This document shows positions 1 to 7,872 of a DNA stretch of 64,000 nt, in pieces; position 1 is the first letter of the stretch, and every line of letters begins with the position of its first letter. Source of the stretch: WVYX01 sp039592335 (GTDB taxonomy: Bacteria; Gemmatimonadota; Gemmatimonadetes; Gemmatimonadales; GWC2-71-9). Under the pieces are notes generated by a model. That model was not told the DNA's origin. It worked only from the letters and a program-made list of their open reading frames with translations, and searched no databases. The position numbers and the translations under genes are program-made. Location of the stretch: assembly GCA_039592335.1 (NCBI GenBank), contig JBDHBX010000007.1:62001-126000 (forward strand), in the 5' to 3' direction.

Positions 1-2
1 TC

Positions 3-2612
3 CACACTCTGTCCAGAGCACCCAACCTCACAGTCGGTGAGCGAGGCGAAGCGAGGGAATGTCTCCGCTTCTCCAAGCAGCTGGCGGTGCTGATCTACCT
101 CGCCTCCCGCCCGCAGGCCCGGGCCACACGAGAGGAGTTGATCGGCCTGCTGTGGGAGGGTTCTTCACCCCACGATGCGCGCCAGGCGCTGCGCCAAGTC
201 GTGTATCAGATTCGCCACGGAACCGACCGCGACCTGTTGAGCGGTGACGAAGTCCTCGTGCTCCAACGGTCGGAGCTCGCCTTCGACGTGGACACCTTCC
301 GGCAGCTGCTGGCCGAGGGACGCCTCATCGAGGCAGTCGAGCTGTACGAGTCCGACTTCCTGGCCAACGTGGCCCTGTCGGGCGCGCGCGAGTTCGAGCA
401 GTGGACTGAGGGCATGCGGCAGCAGCTTGCGGCCGAGTGGCGGCAGTTGCTGCGCACCCTCATTGTCCATGCGGTCGATGCCGGGAACTGGTCCGATGCG
501 GCCGAGTACTCCAGGCGGCTGATCGAGCGCGACCCCTACGATCTCGAACCACGGCTCAAGCTGGTGGAGCTCTTGTCACTCTCGGGTGACGAGGTGCGGG
601 CTCAGGCCGCCGCCGAGGAGTTCCGTCGTGTCGCGGCGGAGATCCACGGAGAGCGCATCCCGCAAGTGCTGGAGGAGGGCCTGGCGCGCGCCATCACACC
701 CACTGCGGTCCCCGACCGGCGGCAGTCGCGCGGCTTCCCGCGCCACCCGGAGCTGGTGGGCCGTGCCGCGGAGTTCCGCTCGGTGGTGGACCGCTGGAAA
801 CGCGCGCTGGGTGGCGACGGGGGGGCGGTGCTGATCTCGGGGGAGGCGGGTATCGGAAAGACCCGGCTCACGCGGGACTTGGTGCGCCGGTTCCAGCGCG
901 ACCCCTGCCTGGTGCTGCAGTCGGCCTGCTACGCGGTCGAGCAGTCCGACCCGCTGGGACCGTTCGTAGAGATGTTGCGCGAGGCGCACGGCGCACCGGG
1001 TCTCGCGGCCGCGTCACCCTCCTCGCTGGAAGTGTTGGCCGCGTTCGTGCCCGAGGTGGGCACACGCTTCGGTGCCACGATCAGCCCGCGCCCGGCACCG
1101 ATTCCACGAGAGGCCATGGCGACCTCCCTGATCGACGCCTTCGCAGCCATCGCCGAGGAGCTCCCACTCGCCCTGATCGTGGAAGACCTGGACCGGGCCA
1201 CACCGCCCACGATCGAGTTCGTACACCGCCTCGCCCGGCGCGCACAGTCCAGCCACCTGGTGCTCCTGATGACGGCGCGCGATGTGGGACGGGTTGCGGA
1301 CACCGGCCAAGCGCTGCACGACCTCACGAGCACCGGTGTGGTGGCGGACATCCAGCTGACTCCGCTGGATCTGACCGACGTGTGGCACTTCATCGGGTCC
1401 ATCGCGAAGCTGCCGGCGGAGGATACGGGCTGGAGCCTCGCCGAGCGGGTGCTGACGAAGACGGCGGGGGTGCCGTTCTACGTGCTGGAGCTGCTCAAGG
1501 CGCTATACGATGCCGGCGAGCTGGCGGTGGAGGACGGCGTCTGGCAGTTCAGTGACGCGGTGCGCGATCCGGCCGGCGCGCTGCCCATGCCGGAGACGAC
1601 CGCCGCCATCCTGGGGAAGCGTCTCGAGAATCTGGGTGAGACCGCCCTGGAGGTGTTCGCGGCGCTGGCGGTGACGGAGCGGGAAACATCGGTCAAGGAC
1701 CTCGCGGCGCTCACGGCATTGGATGACGAGGCCGTGACCGGAGCCCTCGGCGCGCTGCAGCGACGGCGCCTCATCGGGCGCAGGAGTGGAATGCCAACCC
1801 TGCTGCACGACGAGCTCGCAGCGGCCGCCATCCAGACCGTGCCGGCAGCGCTGGTGAGCCGCTACCACCACCGGGCGACCGAGTTGGCCGAGGAGGCTGC
1901 TCGGCTGGGCCGTCCCTCGGAGTGGTCGGTCGCGGCCCACCACGCGGCCTCGGGTGGCGACTTCGAGCGGGCCGCACTCAACGCGGTTCAGGCGGCAGCG
2001 CTGGTCGAGCGTGCGTCGGGCAGGGAAGCTGCACAGGAAACGCTGCACGGCATGCTGGATCCCATGCCCGAGCCGGTGCGGCGGGAACTGGAAGGGGAGT
2101 TGGCGCCCGTGCTGGCGGGGAAGCGCTCGGCGCGACGTTGGCTGGAGGCCAGGACCGGGAAGCGTCCCGCATGGCAGCACCCAGGTGTGGCAGCGGCGGG
2201 GCTCGCCGCGACGTTAGTGATAACGGTGGTGCTGGTCCGGCTACTGCTCCTGTCGGGCAGTGGCGCGCCGGTGGCAGTCGATCAGGCCACGATCGACGGC
2301 ATCGGGTGGTGCCCGGCCGAGTTCGCCGTCTCTGCCACGACGGGGGTCGCGCGACTGGCGTGCGTCTCGAGGGACGGGCTCGCGCTCTCCGTGGGTGACG
2401 TGGCGCCGGAAACGGAGCCGGTCACGGTGCAGGCGCCGGGACCCATCAGCGGAGCACCCGTGTGGTCGGCGGATGGCGCCTACGTGGGCTTCTGGGTGGA
2501 GGGGGACACGAACCAGCTCTACCTGGTCGAGCGCAGCGGCAGGCAAGGTGTGCGGGCGGTGCAGGGTGCCGAGGGAATGCGCATGCTGCTGCAGGGAAGC
2601 GGGCTCAACTAG
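3..2612 (+). CDS. BTAD-domain transcriptional activator with AAA ATPase module, membrane anchor and C-terminal propeller piece (5' partial)
   Basis: The frame is open to the left edge with no convincing start (first GTG at 87), and the winged-helix start of the family appears cut off, so the gene probably begins before the window. In order the protein shows a winged-helix segment (TREELIGLLWEG), a bacterial transcriptional activator (BTAD, TPR-like) domain to about base 700, then a STAND/AAA ATPase with Walker A GEAGIGKTR (about 838-865) and Walker B-like ALIVEDLD (about 1168-1191). A hydrophobic helix lies near 2185-2255, followed by about 110 residues including PVWSADGAYVGFW, which resembles a WD40/TolB blade. 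A DNA-binding activator with a membrane helix and extracytoplasmic tail suggests a one-component membrane-bound regulator. Its targets are unknown; the convergent RCC1 operon is next door. Confidence 0.85.
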   Translation, partial: HTLSRAPNLTVGERGEARECLRFSKQLAVLIYLASRPQARATREELIGLLWEGSSPHDARQALRQVVYQIRHGTDRDLLSGDEVLVLQRSELAFDVDTFRQLLAEGRLIEAVELYESDFLANVALSGAREFEQWTEGMRQQLAAEWRQLLRTLIVHAVDAGNWSDAAEYSRRLIERDPYDLEPRLKLVELLSLSGDEVRAQAAAEEFRRVAAEIHGERIPQVLEEGLARAITPTAVPDRRQSRGFPRHPELVGRAAEFRSVVDRWKRALGGDGGAVLISGEAGIGKTRLTRDLVRRFQRDPCLVLQSACYAVEQSDPLGPFVEMLREAHGAPGLAAASPSSLEVLAAFVPEVGTRFGATISPRPAPIPREAMATSLIDAFAAIAEELPLALIVEDLDRATPPTIEFVHRLARRAQSSHLVLLMTARDVGRVADTGQALHDLTSTGVVADIQLTPLDLTDVWHFIGSIAKLPAEDTGWSLAERVLTKTAGVPFYVLELLKALYDAGELAVEDGVWQFSDAVRDPAGALPMPETTAAILGKRLENLGETALEVFAALAVTERETSVKDLAALTALDDEAVTGALGALQRRRLIGRRSGMPTLLHDELAAAAIQTVPAALVSRYHHRATELAEEAARLGRPSEWSVAAHHAASGGDFERAALNAVQAAALVERASGREAAQETLHGMLDPMPEPVRRELEGELAPVLAGKRSARRWLEARTGKRPAWQHPGVAAAGLAATLVITVVLVRLLLLSGSGAPVAVDQATIDGIGWCPAEFAVSATTGVARLACVSRDGLALSVGDVAPETEPVTVQAPGPISGAPVWSADGAYVGFWVEGDTNQLYLVERSGRQGVRAVQGAEGMRMLLQGSGLN

Positions 2613-2635
2613 GCACTCCCCAGCCGGCTGCGAAG

Positions 2636-2666
2636 AGCGGCGGGAGTTCGTGGCTCCCGCCGCTTT
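2636..2666 (+). terminator. Rho-independent-like terminator hairpin after the BTAD regulator
   Basis: A perfect 11-bp stem (AGCGGCGGGAG at 2636-2646 with CTCCCGCCGCT at 2654-2664) with a 7-nt loop is followed by TT. It sits 24 nt after the regulator stop and before the convergent RCC1 gene end at 2688. The T tract is short. Confidence 0.7.
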
Positions 2667-2687
2667 GCGAGTGAAGGTAAGTCGGCG

Positions 2688-5600
2688 TTACCGCGCCAGC
2701 GCGCGCGGTGCCTTGCTGCCCCTGGACCGCCCGGGGTTCACCTCGCGCGGCGCCTTCAGCACGAGGCCGCCGGTCACCTGCACGGGCCTCGTCTCGATGC
2801 TGCGGTAGCCCACGCCCAATTGACCATAACTGTTGTCGCCCCAGCAGTACGCCAATCCGCCGGTCGTGATGCCGCAGGAGAACCACTGCCCGGCGGTGAC
2901 CTGCGTGAACCCGAGTGCGGTGGCCACCGCCTGTGGCGTGATCTCGTCGGGCGTCTTGGTCCCGAGGCCGAGCTGCGCGGACTTGTTCGCACCCCAGCAG
3001 TACGGGGTCGCGCCGCCGATGCCGCACGTGTGCCCCACGCCGGGAGCCACGGACTGTATGGCCGCTCCGGATACGAGGGTCGGGCTGCCACGGTTTGTAC
3101 GGCTGTTGTCGCCCAGCCGGCCGTCCCAGTTGGCTCCCCAGCAGTAGGTATTCCCACCGGTGGTGACGCCACAGGTATGCTCGTCCCCCGCCCACAGTGA
3201 CCGGAACGTGAGCGGTCCAAACACAGGGGTCGGCTTGAATTGCTGGGTGAATGAGTTGTCACCCAGCTGCCCGAAGCCGTTGTCGCCCCAGCAGTAGGCT
3301 GCGCCGACACTGTTGAGCGCGCAGCTGTGCAGCGCGCCTGCGGCCACGGCCACGACGAAGCCAGGGACGGGAACGGGCAGCGACACTGGAATGTCGCCGT
3401 CGTTGGTCGTGCCGTCGCCCAACTGTCCCAAGTTGTTGCGCCCCCAGCACGCCACGGTACCGGCCGTCGTGGCGGCGCAGGTGTGGTACGCGCCGGCGGC
3501 GACATGCGTCCAGGGAATACCGGTCGTGACTAGCGTCGGCACGCCCGCGTCGTTGCTGGTGCCGTTGCCGATCTGGCCATAGAAGTTGTATCCCCAACAG
3601 TAGGCCTGTTGACTCGCGTTGACGCCGCACGTGTGGTATCCGCCCGCGCTCACCTGCCTGAGCGGAGTAGGCGCCGACACGGCCACCGGCGCATCGCTGT
3701 CGCTGAACTGTCCGTCTCCCAGCGAGCCGCTCCACCCCCTCCCCCAACAGTGTGCGCTGCCGCCCGGATCCAGGGTGCAGGCATGCTGCCAGCCCGCATC
3801 GACGGACTGCAAGCCGCCGAGGGCCGTTACCTGAAGCGGCCAGAGGTGCGGCGTGTTGGCGTCGCCCAACTGCCCGTGGTTGTTGCGCCCCCAGCATAGC
3901 GCGTCGCCCCCATCGGTGCCCGCGCATACGTGGTAGCTGCCCGCCGATACCGACCGGAAGAACTCATTGGACGCGACCTGCACCGGGGTATAGTGAAAGT
4001 CCGTGGTGCCGTCACCGCCTTGGCCAAACCAGCCATCGGCCCAGCAGTACATGTCGCCGTCGCTCGTGACGGCGCAGGTGTGTCGGCTGGAGCTGATCGC
4101 CTCGAAGTTGTCAATGGCGCTCACGGCCAGGACTGGGTCGGGGCTGTCGCTGCCACTGCCGTCGCCGAGGTACGATCCGGCGCCCCAGCAGTAGACCTCA
4201 CGAAGGTCCGTGATCCCACAGGTGCTCCAGCGGCCGGCGGCAATAGCGTGCCACTCATACCCCCCCGTCACGAGTTGCGGCGTCGTCGCGTCGGTGAACG
4301 TGCCGTCGCCAAGCTGCCCGTAGAGGTTCCAGCCCCAGCAGTAGGCGTCGCCCAACACGTCGATGCCGCAGGTATGGTCCCTGCCGGCGGACATCTGGAG
4401 GAATGACGGGCCCGCGACCGGGGTCGGAGACGGTAGCGAGCCGCCGGACGAACCGTCACCGATCTCGCCGTAGAAGTTGTCCCCCCAACAGTAGGCCTGG
4501 CCGCCGGGCTCGATGGCGCAGGCGTGGGATTCCCCCACAATGACGCTAGCAAAGGCGTAGCCGGAGATGATCCCCGGAGTGTTTCTCGAGTTGTAGGTCC
4601 CGTCCCCCAGGTTACCGTTGCCATTGTCGCCCCAGCAGTACGCGCTGGTCCCGCTCAGCCCGCAACTGAAGTAGCGACCGGCATCGATCGATCGGAAGCT
4701 GAGGGTACCGCTCACCTTCACCGGCGAGTTGCTGAACGTGTTCGTGCCGTCACCGAGCTGGCCCTCGCCGTTGTAGCCCCAGCAGTATGCATCACCACTC
4801 TGCGTGATGCCGCACGAGTGGTTCTGACCTGCCGCGATCAATCCCAGCGCCACGGTCTCGACGCGCACCCGCGCAACGGTTGAAGGCCACGTGACATCGT
4901 ACCGGTTCAGCAGCAAGCGCCAGATCAGACCGCCCGGCAGGGTAGCCGTGGACACCTCGGGATTCGAAAAGCCCGCGCCATCGTAGTTGAAGACGTCGAT
5001 GCTAGCGAACTCGTCCTGCCAGTAGATGTCGAGGTCCGCACCCGACTGCCAGTCGATGATCACCCGCAGGCCCAGGTCCGCTCCCGGCGCGAGCGTGAGG
5101 AACTCGTCCACGTTCGCATCCGACAGGCTGATGTAGAACTCCATTGGAAACGGCCCGCCCGTGATGTCGGGGGCGGTGAGCGGGTCTGTGTGCGGGGTGA
5201 AGCGGGAAGTGATGTTGATGTTCCGGGTCTGGTAGACCTGGCCCGGACCTTGGTCGCCAATCTCGATGGTCTGGGCTCCGAGCAGCAGGTCGGGGATCAC
5301 GACCGCGATGGAATCCAGGGTGTGGTCCAGGTAGTACGGCTCCGCCCCACCGATGTCCACCCACTCATCGCCGTCCCACGGGACGTTGGACGCGGGCTTG
5401 ATTACCAGCGTGTCCCCAAAGCCACCGCTCGTGAGGTTCACGAAGCCGGTGAACGCCGTGCCCACCACTTCGAACGACTCCGGATCGCTCCACACACCGC
5501 CCGGCACCTGTGAGTTCACGGCCTGGATGCGCACGTAGTACAACCCGGGTCCACCCACATCGATGTCGACGCTGGCACCGGTGACGTTGGAGATGAAGTT

Positions 5601-6173
5601 CGAGCTGCCGAACGTCGGATCGGTGCCCCACTGCACGTTGTAGCTGGCCGCGAAGGTCACGCTCGGGAAGGTCACCGTGACCGTCGTGGACGTGGTGGGG
5701 GAGGGCACCGTGTTGAGCACCGGCACGAACGTGTCGAACGTGACGGTAGCCGTGCGATTCTGCCCCGCCTGCACCGCCACTCCCGAGGCCTCGCCGTACC
5801 AGTCCACCACCCCCGCCACGAGCCCCTCCACGATCACGCGATAGGTGCCCGGCGTGAGGGCGTCGATAGTGCCTGTCCAGTTACTGCCGCTCAGGGTCAG
5901 CATGACCTCCTTCGTCTGCGGCCCGATCGCCGTGGCGCGTGCAGCATCGAAGGTGGTCTTCTTGAGGACCGGCACGGCCGGTGACGACGGCGTGTGCGCC
6001 GGACCATTCGAGGGCGCAGCCCCGGATAGTCCCGCGCCGCGGCCCGAGTCGGAGGGGACCACGAACTCGAGGGAGATGGATCCCGTCGTAGCCGGCGCGA
6101 CCGGGTCGTCCTCGCAAGCGACGACGAGTCCGACCGCGGCCAGCAGCACCGCTGCAGTCAGTGGGTATCTCAT
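2688..6173 (-). CDS. Lipoprotein with Ig/fibronectin-like N-terminal region and 14 RCC1 repeats
   Basis: About 1161 residues. The ATG at 6173 is preferred over GTG at 6182 because AGGTGA lies just upstream of it and overlaps the stop of the preceding gene. A lipoprotein signal ends in the lipobox-like VVAC, so the mature protein should be lipid-anchored outside the cytoplasm. An Ig or fibronectin-III-like region (ASYNVQWGTDP) follows. From about 4850 to 2770 there are 14 repeats of about 48 residues of the form AGxxHxCG...YCWGxNxxGQLGDGT, the RCC1/BLIP-II pattern, which would build two seven-bladed propellers. Nearly every repeat has the same two cysteines. It is the last gene of a kinase/PEGA operon. 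The ligand or partner is unknown. Confidence 0.88.
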   Translation of the reverse strand: MRYPLTAAVLLAAVGLVVACEDDPVAPATTGSISLEFVVPSDSGRGAGLSGAAPSNGPAHTPSSPAVPVLKKTTFDAARATAIGPQTKEVMLTLSGSNWTGTIDALTPGTYRVIVEGLVAGVVDWYGEASGVAVQAGQNRTATVTFDTFVPVLNTVPSPTTSTTVTVTFPSVTFAASYNVQWGTDPTFGSSNFISNVTGASVDIDVGGPGLYYVRIQAVNSQVPGGVWSDPESFEVVGTAFTGFVNLTSGGFGDTLVIKPASNVPWDGDEWVDIGGAEPYYLDHTLDSIAVVIPDLLLGAQTIEIGDQGPGQVYQTRNINITSRFTPHTDPLTAPDITGGPFPMEFYISLSDANVDEFLTLAPGADLGLRVIIDWQSGADLDIYWQDEFASIDVFNYDGAGFSNPEVSTATLPGGLIWRLLLNRYDVTWPSTVARVRVETVALGLIAAGQNHSCGITQSGDAYCWGYNGEGQLGDGTNTFSNSPVKVSGTLSFRSIDAGRYFSCGLSGTSAYCWGDNGNGNLGDGTYNSRNTPGIISGYAFASVIVGESHACAIEPGGQAYCWGDNFYGEIGDGSSGGSLPSPTPVAGPSFLQMSAGRDHTCGIDVLGDAYCWGWNLYGQLGDGTFTDATTPQLVTGGYEWHAIAAGRWSTCGITDLREVYCWGAGSYLGDGSGSDSPDPVLAVSAIDNFEAISSSRHTCAVTSDGDMYCWADGWFGQGGDGTTDFHYTPVQVASNEFFRSVSAGSYHVCAGTDGGDALCWGRNNHGQLGDANTPHLWPLQVTALGGLQSVDAGWQHACTLDPGGSAHCWGRGWSGSLGDGQFSDSDAPVAVSAPTPLRQVSAGGYHTCGVNASQQAYCWGYNFYGQIGNGTSNDAGVPTLVTTGIPWTHVAAGAYHTCAATTAGTVACWGRNNLGQLGDGTTNDGDIPVSLPVPVPGFVVAVAAGALHSCALNSVGAAYCWGDNGFGQLGDNSFTQQFKPTPVFGPLTFRSLWAGDEHTCGVTTGGNTYCWGANWDGRLGDNSRTNRGSPTLVSGAAIQSVAPGVGHTCGIGGATPYCWGANKSAQLGLGTKTPDEITPQAVATALGFTQVTAGQWFSCGITTGGLAYCWGDNSYGQLGVGYRSIETRPVQVTGGLVLKAPREVNPGRSRGSKAPRALAR

Positions 6174-6178
6174 GGTCG

Positions 6179-7870
6179 TCACCTGTTCGGAATGCTGATC
6201 GTGATGCTACCGGGCTCAGTCGACGGCGGCGGACCGCCCCCTCCGCCGTTATCACCGCCGCCGCCAGCCATCAGCGCCACCGCGGCGCCCGCGGCTGCCA
6301 CCCCGCCGATCACGATGGCGATGGGGAACCCGCCACCACCCTCCTCGGCCTCGGCCATCGCCGCGGCCACGGGAATCTGCAGCTGGCCTGCCATGTCCGG
6401 CTGGACGGAGAACTCCATCGCGCGCTGCACCTCGCCCCGCGACAGCACCTCGACGCGGTACCGCCCCATCGGTCCCGTGAAGGTGAGGGGCAGGGTACCC
6501 ATCTGCGCTGTCCCGGCCCAGAGCCACCAGTCGATCGGGGTGATGCGGGCGACGACTCCCGTCACGTCCGACGTGACCTGGATCGAACCGTAGAGGTGCC
6601 GCTCCTGCCGCGCCACCTCCTCGGGCGTGAGCAGCGCCCCACCCAGCACGTTGGCGTTGGCGGTCTCGAGCCGGTCCTCGGCACGCCCGGCGGCGACCGC
6701 CGTCAGGGCGCCGGTGCCAAGGCCCACGACACGACCGGATTGATCGATCACGGGACCGCCCTGCGCCTCGCCGGGCAGGGTATCGCTGAGCTGGAGCACG
6801 CCGCGGCGCTCGGCCGTCATCCGCATGCCCTCCACGGTCACGGCTCCGCAGCCCGGGTATGCCACCGCCCAGACGAATTGGCCGCCCTCTACCTCATCGG
6901 TCACCTGGAGCGGCGAGGTAAACCTGGCGGGAAGCTTGAGCAGCGCCACGTCATCGTCCACGTCGTAGGCAGCGACCGTGATGCCCTCAGTGAGCCGCTG
7001 CCCGTCGGGCAGCGTCGCCTCGATCCGTTCGGCGCCGCGGATCGCGCGATACGTCGTGAGCAGCAGACCATCGGCGCTCATCACGGCGCCGGCGGCGCAG
7101 GCCGGCGCAGCGCCGAAGCGGTACACGGAGAGCCGCGCCACGCGCTGGAGCGCGTGGGAGCGAATGCCCTCTGGGAGCACCGAGTCGGCAAGCTCCGCCG
7201 CGGCCACCACCGTGGGAGCGAGATCGAACACGAGCGAGGTGGTCACCCCGGGCAGGACCTCACGCGTCACCACCGCGCTCTGGTAGCCCTCGGCCGTCGC
7301 CTCGATGCGGTAGCTGCCTGGCGCGAGCGTCAATGTTCTCCCGGCCGGGAACTCGCCCACCCCCTGAATCTCACCCCGCATCGGGATCGCACCCGGCTCG
7401 ATTCGGAGCGTCCCCTGCGTGGCGGTGGACACCCGGTCGGGCCAGTCCCATCGCGTGCGGGTCACGCGATCCCCCGCGGATAGGCTCCCCACAAAGCTGC
7501 GTGCCACCTCGACGGCGGCGATCACTTCGGGCAGGAACGTCGCCCGGTCCACCGGCAGCTGCGGCCACTGACGCACAGCCCAGCGCAGCCAGGCCTCGGC
7601 GAGCGTCTCCTCACCTTCCTCGATCAGAATCTGGGCCATGAGTTGCACACCGGTTGCCCATGCGTCATCCGGCGCACCGACGGCCGGGTCGAGGGCGGTC
7701 CAAAGAAGTGCGGTGGCACGTTCGGACTCGAAGTCGTCGTAGGCGGCCATCGCCTGCTGGATCATGTCGGCCCGCGTTCCCTGCGCCTGAAGCGTGGCGG
7801 GGAATGCGAGACATACCAGGAGCAGGACGAAGAAGCCGCCGCGGGCGGCGGCGGGTGACAGTTGGCGCAT
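6179..7870 (-). CDS. Secreted or membrane-anchored PEGA-domain protein with degenerate trypsin-like protease domain
   Basis: 563 residues from ATG 7870, which lies 2 nt after the kinase stop. A signal peptide (FFVLLLVCLAFPATLQAQG) is followed by a helical TPR-like region (to about residue 140) and a PEGA-like beta domain (TLTLAPGSYRIEATAEGYQ). A DegP/trypsin-2-like fold comes next: VSADGLLLTTYRAIRGA, YDVDDDVALLKL, GEAQGGPVIDQSGRVVGLGTG. Where active proteases carry His (TNxHV) this protein has Arg (TTYRAI), and where they carry GNSGGP it has EAQGGP, so only the Asp position is kept. It is probably a pseudo-protease used for binding. A C-terminal hydrophobic stretch (GFPIAIVIGGVAAAGAAVAL) and a glycine-rich tail follow. 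Confidence 0.8.
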   Translation of the reverse strand: MRQLSPAAARGGFFVLLLVCLAFPATLQAQGTRADMIQQAMAAYDDFESERATALLWTALDPAVGAPDDAWATGVQLMAQILIEEGEETLAEAWLRWAVRQWPQLPVDRATFLPEVIAAVEVARSFVGSLSAGDRVTRTRWDWPDRVSTATQGTLRIEPGAIPMRGEIQGVGEFPAGRTLTLAPGSYRIEATAEGYQSAVVTREVLPGVTTSLVFDLAPTVVAAAELADSVLPEGIRSHALQRVARLSVYRFGAAPACAAGAVMSADGLLLTTYRAIRGAERIEATLPDGQRLTEGITVAAYDVDDDVALLKLPARFTSPLQVTDEVEGGQFVWAVAYPGCGAVTVEGMRMTAERRGVLQLSDTLPGEAQGGPVIDQSGRVVGLGTGALTAVAAGRAEDRLETANANVLGGALLTPEEVARQERHLYGSIQVTSDVTGVVARITPIDWWLWAGTAQMGTLPLTFTGPMGRYRVEVLSRGEVQRAMEFSVQPDMAGQLQIPVAAAMAEAEEGGGGFPIAIVIGGVAAAGAAVALMAGGGGDNGGGGGPPPSTEPGSITISIPNR

Positions 7871-7872
7871 GG

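Noticed and set aside
165..470. Short minus-strand frames opposite the BTAD regulator
   Set aside because: Shadows of the coding strand, with no motif.
2770..4860. Tandem DNA repeats that might be a CRISPR or satellite array
   Set aside because: The periodicity is at the protein level (RCC1 blades); DNA repeats are diverged and coding, with no constant spacers.
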